NCBI GenBank assembly: GCA_031423015.1
Contig: JANPER010000090.1
Coordinates: 95,794 to 159,793 of the forward strand
Length of the DNA stretch: 64,000 bases
Direction of reading: 5' to 3'
DNA from: DATGPD01 sp031423015
GTDB taxonomy: Bacteria > Planctomycetota > UBA1135 > UBA2386
The notes beneath the pieces are model-generated. The model was not told the DNA's origin and made no database searches. It saw only the letters and a list, made by a program, of their open reading frames with translations. The translations under genes and the position numbers were made by a program. This document shows positions 42,894-50,976 of this stretch, one piece after another. Numbering within the stretch: position 1 is the stretch's first letter; the number at the start of each line of letters is the position of its first letter.

Positions 42894-43642
42894 TTGGCCA
42901 CTCCGCATGACAAGCTGTTCCGCGCCGTGTTTTCGCGGCCGGCAAACGCCGAAGGTCTCCTGCGCAGCAGCCTGCCGCCAGCGCTCGTACGCGCGATCGA
43001 TTGGCGGCAGCTGGTGCGGCAGCGAGGGTCCTTCGTCGACGCCGTTTCCCGCGAGCACCACGCCGATCTCCTGTTCTCGGCGCCGATCGGCAAGCGCAAG
43101 GTCCTGCTATATCTGCTGCTCGAACACAAGAGCAGCGGCGACCGCTTCACCGAGCTGCAGGTTCTCGGCTATCTGGTCGCCAACACGTGCGGCACCAACC
43201 GCCGGCGAAGGCGCTCGCCTCGATCCCGCGCTTGGCGGCCACGGTCCGCGCCGTCGGCCAAGCCCCTGGCGGACGCCGGCGCCTGTTCGCGCCATGGTCC
43301 TACTTCCTTGCCGTCACCGAGGTCCACGGCAAGCCGCTGCGCCGCGCCGTCGTCGAGGTCCTCGATGAGGAGGCTGGAGATTCTGTCATGAGCACTGCTG
43401 ACAAGCTCCTCGCCAAGGGACGTAGAGAAGGCAAGGCCGAGGGTCGGACCGAAGGCCTGACCAAGGGTCGGGCCGACCTCGTGCTCGGCCTCCTCGCCGC
43501 CCGCTTTGGCCAGCTTCCGCAAGGCACCATCACGCGCGTCGGGAACGCATCTTCGGCCGACATCGACCACTGGGCCGTACGCATCCTGCGCCCAGACACT
43601 GGACGACGTCTTCGCAGAACGCTGACCCAGTCGACTCGATGA
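42894..43642 (+). pseudogene. Frameshifted Rpn/PD-(D/E)XK nuclease-family transposase-type gene
   Basis: The first frame (TTG at 42894) encodes TPHDKLFRAVFSRPANAEGL, ALVRAIDWRQLV, SREHHADLLFSAPIGKRKVL and LYLLLEHKSSGDRFTELQVL, the N-terminal PD-(D/E)XK core of Rpn-type recombination-promoting nucleases (D-x-n-E-H-K). Near 43190-43200 the frame is lost, and a +1-shifted frame continues with SIPRLAATVRAVGQAP, FAPWSYFLAVTEV and then the family's usual C-terminus (STADKLLAKGRREGKAEGRT, DLVLGLLAARFGQLPQ, ADIDHWAVRIL). The middle is also shortened compared with intact members (~300 residues). No terminal inverted repeats were seen. Confidence 0.75.
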
Positions 43643-43709
43643 ATCCGGCGACGCGGGGCGCTGCCAGGATGTGCCATGCGGCCGACCCGGCACCTGCCAC
43701 TGCCGCTGG

Positions 43710-44162
43710 TCAGTGTGGGGTCGCGACGCCACCAGACACCGTGATCGTCACACATCCAAGATTGTCGCCTACCACATCGTCATGCATGCGCAACCGCAGC
43801 ACACCGCCGCCGTGCTCGATCACCATTCCATGACGCCAAGGGCACCAACGCCCGCGGTCGAAGACCAACAGGCGGCCGTGGTTGGTGACCAGTCCAGCAT
43901 GCTCCAGCATCTGCGCCGAGTCGCCAGCGGCGTTGACCCAGTCGATTGCGTTGGCTGACCAAGACCCCCGCGCGTCCAGCAAATAGGTTCCAGGCGGCAA
44001 GGGCAGCGACGAGGTGGCGTCCGCGCGCACGCGAGTCACGGCGATCGGGTCGGCAACCCGCGAAGCTGGCGGCTTCGCGGGGTGAACACCGTTGGTCTGC
44101 GCTGCGCCTACGGCGCCCACGAGAACGAGGAGGGGGAAGGACAGGAAGTCGCGGAGGTTCAT
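43710..44162 (-). CDS. Small secreted protein of unknown function
   Basis: The ATG at 44162 gives 150 residues with a signal peptide (MNLRDFLSFPLLVLVGAVGAAQ). The rest is beta-rich, with VTRVRADATSSLPLPPGTYLLDARG, AQMLEHAGLVTNHGRLLVFD and GVLRLRMHDDVVGDNLGCVT; this looks like a single extracellular beta-sandwich. A 22-base inverted repeat lies in its leader 14 bases before the start. It is convergent with the broken Rpn gene and divergent from the small Cys-containing protein at 44456. No family recognised. Confidence 0.6.
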   Translation of the reverse strand: MNLRDFLSFPLLVLVGAVGAAQTNGVHPAKPPASRVADPIAVTRVRADATSSLPLPPGTYLLDARGSWSANAIDWVNAAGDSAQMLEHAGLVTNHGRLLVFDRGRWCPWRHGMVIEHGGGVLRLRMHDDVVGDNLGCVTITVSGGVATPH

Positions 44163-44175
44163 GATGGGGTGCTCG

Positions 44176-44197
44176 GGAACGACGTGATCGTCGTTCC
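44176..44197. promoter_or_regulatory. 22-base perfect inverted repeat in a divergent gap
   Basis: GGAACGACG (44176-44184) is exactly complementary to CGTCGTTCC (44189-44197) around TGAT. It ends 14 bases before the start codon of the minus-strand secreted protein (44162), between two divergent genes. It could be a dimeric-repressor operator or an RNA hairpin in the leader. Only this copy was noticed. Confidence 0.4.
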
Positions 44198-44455
44198 TTC
44201 TTGTCTGCCCGATCGGCCGCCTTACGCGGCCTCGCTCCGAACCTGGGGGTTGCACGCACCGCGACGCTGTCCGATCCCTGGTACGCGGAGCGCATTCCAC
44301 AGGAACACCAACGTCGGGCGGCCTCTCGTCTGCGGCCACGCGTTTCTTGTTGACGCCGCGTAAGAACCGCTAGGGCTCGCTCAAGAGGAAGGGTGCGCCG
44401 CTCGGCAACGTGCTGGGCCGCACGCTCACCAACCAACGACTCACGAGATCAAAAC

Positions 44456-44845
44456 ATGCTCAACTTCCTCCTGACCGCTCTCAGCCTGCTCCCGTGCTCC
44501 AGCCCCGCCACGCAGGCCACGCATTCGGTCGCGACACCTGCGGTTGCCGCGTTCGACTTCGACCTCGCCGGTGACGAGTCCTGGATCCGCCTCAGCGACG
44601 GCCACAAGGACTGCCTCCAGGCCAAGATCTACACCAAGAAGAACTCGTTCATGAAGACCGGCTACTGCACCTGCTTCGACGTCCGAAACGGCTACTCCAA
44701 GACCGTGTCGTTCACTCTCACGCTGACGATGGAGAACGGGACGACGAGCACCTTGAACATGACGATGCGACCTGGAGAAGTCTGCCCCCTTTGCAACGAC
44801 TCACGCCGCATCCGCTACCGGATCTCGAACCTGCGCGCGGCGTAG
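44456..44845 (+). CDS. Small exported Cys-containing protein
   Basis: A 129-residue frame from the ATG at 44456. The N-terminus is signal-like (MLNFLLTALSLLPCSSPATQA), and the body is beta-rich with regularly spaced cysteines: SWIRLSDGHKDCLQAKIYTK, TGYCTCFDVRNGYSKTVSFT, LTLTMENGTTSTLNMTMRPG and VCPLCNDSRRIRYRISNLRA. Codon use is like the neighbours. It could be a small disulfide-stabilised secreted protein. No family is recognised, and its neighbours give no functional hint. Confidence 0.55.
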   Translation: MLNFLLTALSLLPCSSPATQATHSVATPAVAAFDFDLAGDESWIRLSDGHKDCLQAKIYTKKNSFMKTGYCTCFDVRNGYSKTVSFTLTLTMENGTTSTLNMTMRPGEVCPLCNDSRRIRYRISNLRAA

Positions 44846-44954
44846 CGCATCAACGGCGGGTGGCCGTGCATTCGTCGACGGCAGCCTCTCCGCGCAATCG
44901 CATTCGTCCGGCCTCCTACTCGACGCGCAGCCTCGGCGTCGCGAGAATCCAACC

Positions 44955-47900
44955 ATGCGTCTCGGAGTTACCTTGTGTTTGTCTCTGCTCGCGGGTGGCC
45001 TCGCCAGCCAGCAACCACTCGCCCCTCGGCGAGGCTGCGGCATGCGCGCGGCGCCGTGCTTCGCCCTTGGCACGGATCCGCGCTACATCGCACGAGTTCA
45101 GCTCGGCTTCCGCGGGTCGGTCTGGCCAGCCGCGGGCACCGACGCACAGCCGCGCGACCGTTGGCCGGCGCCGGCCGGGTCGGGGCGCACCCTCACCTTC
45201 AGCTTCCCCCCCGACGGCCTCTCGCTCCCAGGTCTATCGGGAAGCGCGGGTGCACCCAATGTGCTCAACCAAACGATGACCGCGCGCTTTGGCAGCGCGA
45301 CTGCTTGGCGGCAGTTCATGCGTGGCATGTTCGGGCTTTGGTCGGCGGTGACCGACCTGCAGTTCACGGAGGTCGGTGATGACGGCGCTGCCTGGGGCGC
45401 AGGTGGTAGCAATGCGCGCGGCGACATCCGGATCGGCGCGCGCGGCCTCGACGGACCTGACAACACGCTGGCCTTCAACTACTACCCAAGCTCCGGCGGT
45501 GACATGGTGATCGACGCTGCAGACCTGCCTGGCGGCTCGACGTCCTTCTGGTTGAACGTCATCGCGCACGAGATCGGGCACGGCATCGGCCTCGCTCACG
45601 TTTGCCCGGCGACGGGCACCAAACTGATGGAGCCGACCGCGATGTTCACCGGGACCGGTCCGCTGGTGGACGACGCGCGGGGGGCGCAGGAACTGTATGG
45701 CGACCGGCTGGAGCCCAACGACTTACAGGGCGCCGCGATCTCGCTGGCGAGCCTCGGACTGTCTCCCGTCCAACCACTGGTCCTACGACCACTTGGCTTG
45801 CAAACGGCTGCCGATGAAGACTGGTTCTCGATCGAGACGTGTCCCCAAGACAGCGTCACGATTCGCGTCACCCCGATCGGCACTGTCTACGCCCAGGGAC
45901 CGCAAACGACTGCGTGCAACACGGGAACCAACGTCAACGCGGCCACCATCGAGGATCTCGCGCTGGAGTTCGTGTGGTCAACCGGTCTGCGCACGATCAT
46001 CAACTCTAGTCCAGCCGGCGGTAGCGAGACATACACGATCACTGGCGCCACGGGCCGCACGTCGCTGCGAGTGATGTCGCGCGGCAGCAGCGGCGAGCGC
46101 GTGCAGCTCTACGAACTCCGCGCCACGATCGTGCGCATCAACTCGGCGGTGATCTACGTGAACGCCGCGGCCTCTGGCAATGGCACCGGAACGAGCTGGC
46201 CAAACGCGTTCGTCACCCTCGGTCAGGGTCTGGCGGCAGCGCAAGGTGGCTGTGGAGGAACATCGCAGATCTGGGTCGCAGCGGGTACCTACCGTCCGAT
46301 GACGCCGCTGCCCAATCAGCTTCCCGATCTGACGGTGTCCTTCGTCGTGCCTGACGGCGTCCAGGTCTACGGTGGCTTCGCCGGCAACGAGATCGATCTG
46401 TCTCAACGCGACCCGATTGCGAACGTGACGACGCTGAGCGGCAGCTATCCGCACCCCATCATCACCGTTCTGCTTGCCAACCACGTCGTGCGCATGACCA
46501 GCGTGGGGCCGACGACGGTTCTCGATGGCTTCCGCGTCGTAGGCGGGGCAGCGCCAACGGCGTCGCCGTATGGCGGCGGCGTCTGGTTGCAGGATGCGTC
46601 GCCGACGTTGCGGCGGTGCTCCGTCGATAGCTGGGCCGCCGGCAACGGCGGTGGCGTCGCGAGCCTTGGTTCGGGTCGCCCAATCTTCGAGGACTGCACC
46701 TTGAGCGGCGGTGCACCTCCGCCGCGGCTGTCGGCGACCCCATCGGGCGGCGCCCTCTTCCTGAGCAACGGCGCGCAGATCGCACGCTGCCGCTTCGAGT
46801 GGGCCCAAGCCGGAAGCGGCGCGGCGATCCACCACACGGGCGGTCTGCTCGAAATCACCGACAGCGTGTTCGAGGACAACGACGCGACGGTGCGGGGTGG
46901 CTCGAGTGGCCAGGGTGTCGGCGGCGGCGCACTGCACGCCGCAGGCGGTACGGCTCGCGTTCTGACTTCGACGTTTCGCCGCAACCGGGGCATCGACGGC
47001 GGTGCCATCTTCGCCGTGGGAGCCGTTCTCGACGTCGAACGGTGTCGCTTTGACGGCAATCAGGCAACCGGCGCGGGGGGCGGTCTGTTCGGCGACGGCG
47101 GCACCTGTCGCGTGGCCGGAAGCGAATTCTTCGCCAACAGTGCCGACGTCGGCGGTGGAGTCGCGCTACGCAATGGGGCGCCTCGTGTCCTGCTCTCGAC
47201 CTTGGTGCGCAACGACGCGCGCACGCGAGTCGGTGGCCTGCATGTGCAAGGGACCGCCGCGGACTTGGTAGGCACGATTCTGTGGGCCAACACCGTCGCC
47301 CTGGTCGGCAGCGGCGAGGCCGCTCAACTCGACACCAACGGCGGTTCGTTCGCGGTCGATCAAAGTTGTGTCGAGGGGTGGTCAGGGCGCTTCGGCGGGA
47401 CCGGCAACTTCGGCACGGACCCACTGCTGATCGACACGCTGCGCGGCGACCTCCACCTGGCCGGAAGCTCCCCTTGCCTCGACGTCGGTCCCGGAACCGC
47501 AAGCAGCCTGCCCACCCTCGACATCGACGGGCAGCCGCGGTTGCTCTGTGCACGTATCGACGTGGGCGCCGACGAGTTCGGCGAGGCAACCGCGCGCATC
47601 TTTGGCACCACGTGCGCCGGCGACATCGACATCGAGGCACCGCCGCGCGTGGCGCAGACGTACGAAGTCAAGGGCTGGGCGCCGAATGGTGCCGGCACCC
47701 TATACCTCGGGCTGTCGGACACGCTTTGGTCTGGGCTGATTCCGCTGCCCTTCGACTTGACGCCCTTGGGACCCGTGGGGTGCCTGGTTTGGGTTTCGCC
47801 AGACATCGAGGTGTACCGTGGCCTGGTGTCGAGTTCGCCGCTGAGTCCCACAGCAGTACCCGTGGCGGTGCCGAACAACGCAAGCCTGGTGTGTGCGCAA

Positions 47901-47990
47901 CTGTTCCACCAGTGGCACTTCTGGCAACTCGGACAGCCGCTGTCGGCGTACCACACGTCGCGCGCGGTGGAAGTGCGCGTGGGGTATTGA
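44955..47990 (+). CDS. Secreted matrixin-like metalloprotease with beta-helix and shared C-terminal domain
   Basis: A 1011-residue exported protein (signal MRLGVTLCLSLLAGGLASQ). Residues ~85-230 form a zincin domain with HEIGHGIGLAH at 205-215, the three-His zinc motif of matrixin/metzincin peptidases, followed by TKLMEPTAMFTG (Met-turn-like). A jelly-roll-like segment spans ~245-390 (DEDWFSIETCPQDSVTIRV), and from ~398 a right-handed beta-helix of the polymorphic outer-membrane-protein type begins (IYVNAAASGNGTGTSWPNAF, FVVPDGVQVYGGFAGNE, later GGGVASLGSGRPIFEDCTLS). The end (FGTTCAGDIDIE, LYLGLSDTLWSGLIPLPFDL, TSRAVEVRVGY) is the shared C-terminal domain. Probably an extracellular protease held on a surface scaffold. 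Confidence 0.85.
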   Translation: MRLGVTLCLSLLAGGLASQQPLAPRRGCGMRAAPCFALGTDPRYIARVQLGFRGSVWPAAGTDAQPRDRWPAPAGSGRTLTFSFPPDGLSLPGLSGSAGAPNVLNQTMTARFGSATAWRQFMRGMFGLWSAVTDLQFTEVGDDGAAWGAGGSNARGDIRIGARGLDGPDNTLAFNYYPSSGGDMVIDAADLPGGSTSFWLNVIAHEIGHGIGLAHVCPATGTKLMEPTAMFTGTGPLVDDARGAQELYGDRLEPNDLQGAAISLASLGLSPVQPLVLRPLGLQTAADEDWFSIETCPQDSVTIRVTPIGTVYAQGPQTTACNTGTNVNAATIEDLALEFVWSTGLRTIINSSPAGGSETYTITGATGRTSLRVMSRGSSGERVQLYELRATIVRINSAVIYVNAAASGNGTGTSWPNAFVTLGQGLAAAQGGCGGTSQIWVAAGTYRPMTPLPNQLPDLTVSFVVPDGVQVYGGFAGNEIDLSQRDPIANVTTLSGSYPHPIITVLLANHVVRMTSVGPTTVLDGFRVVGGAAPTASPYGGGVWLQDASPTLRRCSVDSWAAGNGGGVASLGSGRPIFEDCTLSGGAPPPRLSATPSGGALFLSNGAQIARCRFEWAQAGSGAAIHHTGGLLEITDSVFEDNDATVRGGSSGQGVGGGALHAAGGTARVLTSTFRRNRGIDGGAIFAVGAVLDVERCRFDGNQATGAGGGLFGDGGTCRVAGSEFFANSADVGGGVALRNGAPRVLLSTLVRNDARTRVGGLHVQGTAADLVGTILWANTVALVGSGEAAQLDTNGGSFAVDQSCVEGWSGRFGGTGNFGTDPLLIDTLRGDLHLAGSSPCLDVGPGTASSLPTLDIDGQPRLLCARIDVGADEFGEATARIFGTTCAGDIDIEAPPRVAQTYEVKGWAPNGAGTLYLGLSDTLWSGLIPLPFDLTPLGPVGCLVWVSPDIEVYRGLVSSSPLSPTAVPVAVPNNASLVCAQLFHQWHFWQLGQPLSAYHTSRAVEVRVGY

Positions 47991-47994
47991 GCGC

Positions 47995-49089
47995 GTGCAC
48001 GCTGACGGGCCTGTCCTCACCGCCGAGGTCGTGTTGCCCTGCGTCGATCTCGGCGCGACGCTCGCGTTCTTCTGCGAGCGCCTGCGCTTTCGCGTCGACG
48101 CGATCCATCCGGCGGATGATCCGAAAGTCGCGGTGGTGTCGGGGCACGGACTGCGCATCAGGCTGGTGCGCGGCGGTTCCGGTGCGCCCGGCGTGTTGCG
48201 CCTGGCGTGCCACGCGCCGTTGACGGTCGGCAACGGCGCGCGCGAGCTGGTCGCGCCCAACGGCACGCGCATCGAACTCACCGAGGCTTCGCCGCAACTG
48301 GTCGTGCCGGACGCGGCGCAGACCTTCGTCGTCAGCCGGACCAGCGATCCCAACGCATGGATCGACGGCCGCGCCGGCATGCGCTACCGCGACCTCATCC
48401 CCGGTCGACAGGGCGGTCGCTTCATCGCCTCACACATCCGCATCGAGGAAGGTGGTCCCGTCGCCGACTACGTGCACTTCCACCGCGTGCGCGTGCAGTT
48501 GATCTACTGCATGCGCGGCTCGGTTCGGGTGGTGTACGAAGATCAGGGTCCGCCGTTCGTCATGTCCGCGGGTGACTGCGTGTTGCAGCCCCCGCTGATC
48601 CGACACCGCGTGCTCGAGTGTTCGCCCAAGCTGGAAGTGATCGAAGTGACCTGCCCGGCGGAACACGAGACCCTCGCGGACCACGATCTCGCACTACCGA
48701 CGGAACGGCTCGCTCCCACGCGCGCGTTCGCCGGACAACAGTTCGTGCATCACCGTGCGGCGACCGCGGTGTGGCAACCGGCGATGCCGGGGTTCGAGGT
48801 CCGCGACCTCGGCATTGGCCGCGCGTCCGCTGGGGTCGCGGGGGCTCGCGTGCTCCGCCGCCTGGCTACGGCGCCCACCGCGCAGCCGCGCGCGCACGAC
48901 GGCGAGTTCGCGTTCTTCTGCGTGCTGCGTGGCTCGCTCACGCTGCACGCCGAGGGGAACGGCACGCACCGGCTAACCGCAGGCGACGCGTGCGTCGTAC
49001 CGGCCGGCGTCACTTACACCTTGAGCGACACCGCCGCCGACCTCGAACTGCTCGACGTGTCGCTGCCCGCGGCCCCGCACCTGTCGTAG
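47995..49089 (+). CDS. Glyoxalase-fold domain fused to two cupin domains
   Basis: A 364-residue cytoplasmic-looking protein; the GTG at 47995 lies five bases after the previous stop, and there is no signal peptide. Residues ~8-100 resemble a glyoxalase/bleomycin-resistance (VOC) domain (VLPCVDLGATLAFFCERLRFRVDAIHPADDPKVAVVSG, LVAPNGTRIELTE). Residues ~140-225 form a cupin (YRDLIPGRQGGRFIASHI, DYVHFHRVRVQLIYCMRGSVRVV, SAGDCVLQPPLIRHRV with metal-ligand-like His residues). A second cupin spans ~270-355 (FAFFCVLRGSLTLHAEG, GDACVVPAGVTYTL). A metal-dependent oxygenase, isomerase or sensing role is possible; substrate unknown. Confidence 0.72.
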   Translation: MHADGPVLTAEVVLPCVDLGATLAFFCERLRFRVDAIHPADDPKVAVVSGHGLRIRLVRGGSGAPGVLRLACHAPLTVGNGARELVAPNGTRIELTEASPQLVVPDAAQTFVVSRTSDPNAWIDGRAGMRYRDLIPGRQGGRFIASHIRIEEGGPVADYVHFHRVRVQLIYCMRGSVRVVYEDQGPPFVMSAGDCVLQPPLIRHRVLECSPKLEVIEVTCPAEHETLADHDLALPTERLAPTRAFAGQQFVHHRAATAVWQPAMPGFEVRDLGIGRASAGVAGARVLRRLATAPTAQPRAHDGEFAFFCVLRGSLTLHAEGNGTHRLTAGDACVVPAGVTYTLSDTAADLELLDVSLPAAPHLS

Positions 49090-49127
49090 CCGAACCGCGT
49101 GCGCTTTGTGCGCGGCCGAGAGCGCGT

Positions 49128-50558
49128 TCAGCTGCTGCCGAAGGTCAGCTCGAGTCCGTTGGTCGTCGCGCCAGGGAACGCGCGCGGCGCGGCCGGGTCG
49201 AGCACGAGCGCTTGGAAGAACAGCTTGCGGCCGACGAAGCTCGGGCAGTTGCCGCACAGAGTTCCACTCAACGTGGCCTGACCACTGCTCAGCGCGATCG
49301 GCAGCGACACGTCGAACGCTGCGTGCATTTGGCAACCCGTGAGGCCAACGGAGTCGAGAGCGAGCGGCAGGTTGTTGCCGGCCCACGTCGTGCGCGATCC
49401 GCCGATCCACAACAGCGCTGGCCCTGAGGTCGGCACACTGCCAGCGAGGCGCACGCTGAACGTGTCGCCGAGCCAAGGCAGCGCATAGGGCGGCGCCTCC
49501 AACACCGGCATGCCGGTGCTCGTGGCGCACGCCGCCCCGAACGGCACCGCACTCGCCGGGTTGTTCCGACTGAGCGCGAACGTTTCGCCGCGCACGCCGT
49601 TCCCATCCATGCCGCCGTGCAACACGAGTCGAGCGCGCGCGGCGTCCCAGACCGTCTCGGCGTAGGCTCGCGGGCTCGGCGGCGAAGTCGGTTGCCGTTG
49701 CCGCCAGCCGCTCGGCGTACCGCCGTACTCCCAAGTGTCCCCCACCACGTTGGGGAAGGAGCCCGAGAACGACGTAAGGCCACCGAACAGGACGACCCGA
49801 CCGCGCAACGGATCGAACTGCATGCCCGGATCGCACCGTGCGCTCGGTCCCGCGCCGAGGATCTGCGTCCAACCGTTGGCGCCGAGTTCCCACGTGTCGT
49901 TCAGCGTGCCGTTGGCCGGTGTTCGCCAACCGCCAAACATCACGAGGACGCCGCGCGCCAGGTCGTTCACCATGCGATGCGCGCCGCGCGGCTGCGGCAA
50001 TGGCCCCGGAGCGTTCACCAGCGCCCAGTCGCTGCCATCCCATTCCCAAGTGTCGTTGATATCCAGCGCCGACGGCACCCAACCACCGAACAGCACGACC
50101 TTCTGCCGCCGTGGGTCGAACGCCATGGCCGCGCCCGAACGCAAGCTTGGTGACGTCGATGGAAACCGCTGCGTCCACGTGGCGCCGTCCCACGTCCATG
50201 TGTCATTCAGCATCGAGCCGCCGGTCGTGACGCCACCGAACAACACGATCTCGCGTCGCGTCGGGTCATACGCAGTCGCCGGTCGGCCCCGCACACTTGG
50301 CGAGATGGCTGGGCTGAGCTGCTGCCACGCGGTGCCGTCGAACTGCCACGTGTCGTTGAAGAACGTCGTGCCGACCGAGCCGCCAAAGCGCAGCGTCAGG
50401 CCGCGAGCCACGTCGTGGACGAACGCGTGCTCGACTCGCGTCGAGGCGGCAGCGAGGGGCGAGAACACCAGCTGTGCGCGTGCCGCCGTGAGGGCGAGCG
50501 CGGCAGCGAGCAGAGGGGCGGAGTGACGGGAGAGGAGAGTCAATCGAAGGCTAGACAT
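49128..50558 (-). CDS. Secreted Kelch-like protein with shared C-terminal domain (paralogue)
   Basis: A 476-residue exported protein (MSSLRLTLLSRHSAPLLAAALALTAARA). About six Kelch-type blades occupy residues ~35-340, each with D-x-x-R-x-x-x-V-L-F-G-G and D-T-W-x-W-(D/N)-G-x-x-W (examples ATAYDPTRREIVLFGGVTTG, NDTWEWDGSDWALVNA). From FGAACATSTGMPVLEAPPYA to ATTNGLELTFGSS is the shared C-terminal domain. It has the same plan as the protein at 29159-31363 with about half as many blades, so the two are paralogues that differ by blade gain or loss. It is convergent with the cupin gene, 38 bases away. Confidence 0.82.
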   Translation of the reverse strand: MSSLRLTLLSRHSAPLLAAALALTAARAQLVFSPLAAASTRVEHAFVHDVARGLTLRFGGSVGTTFFNDTWQFDGTAWQQLSPAISPSVRGRPATAYDPTRREIVLFGGVTTGGSMLNDTWTWDGATWTQRFPSTSPSLRSGAAMAFDPRRQKVVLFGGWVPSALDINDTWEWDGSDWALVNAPGPLPQPRGAHRMVNDLARGVLVMFGGWRTPANGTLNDTWELGANGWTQILGAGPSARCDPGMQFDPLRGRVVLFGGLTSFSGSFPNVVGDTWEYGGTPSGWRQRQPTSPPSPRAYAETVWDAARARLVLHGGMDGNGVRGETFALSRNNPASAVPFGAACATSTGMPVLEAPPYALPWLGDTFSVRLAGSVPTSGPALLWIGGSRTTWAGNNLPLALDSVGLTGCQMHAAFDVSLPIALSSGQATLSGTLCGNCPSFVGRKLFFQALVLDPAAPRAFPGATTNGLELTFGSS

Positions 50559-50976
50559 GCGGCATCCTGGTCATGCAGGGGGGCATTCACCTGCGGCAAC
50601 GGACCGTTCGAGAGGGCGAATAGCCAACATATCTCCGGTCGCAACCGAGGTCACAGGTGGGGTGAGGTACGAGCGGCGTGCTTGCGTGGTCACGGCTCGC
50701 CACGCCCGCACGTTGTTACGCGATCGGAACGACAGGAGGACGTGGCCGAGCACGGAACACTCGCGCGAACAGTCTCCGCCACGACTCACGAACGAACTGC
50801 TGCCAGGTTGGTGACCGGGTGAGCCGACGGTGCAATCGCACCCAAGGTGCTCAAGGTGCTCCTGCGTGCTCTCGGACCTCTGGCTATGATCCGGCGAAGA
50901 AGACGCCACGAGAGTGCGCTTCGTGGCATCAAGGTGCGGCGCTTGCAGGCGCGCACTCCCGGTTCGTGGCTTGCCC
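50559..50976. other. Divergent intergenic region, nothing recognised
   Basis: About 418 bases between the Kelch-like gene (minus) and the peptidase-like gene (plus). Short open frames exist on both strands but lack starts, ribosome sites and sensible composition. Both promoters should lie here; no clear -35/-10 or sigma-54 pattern was found. Confidence 0.5.
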
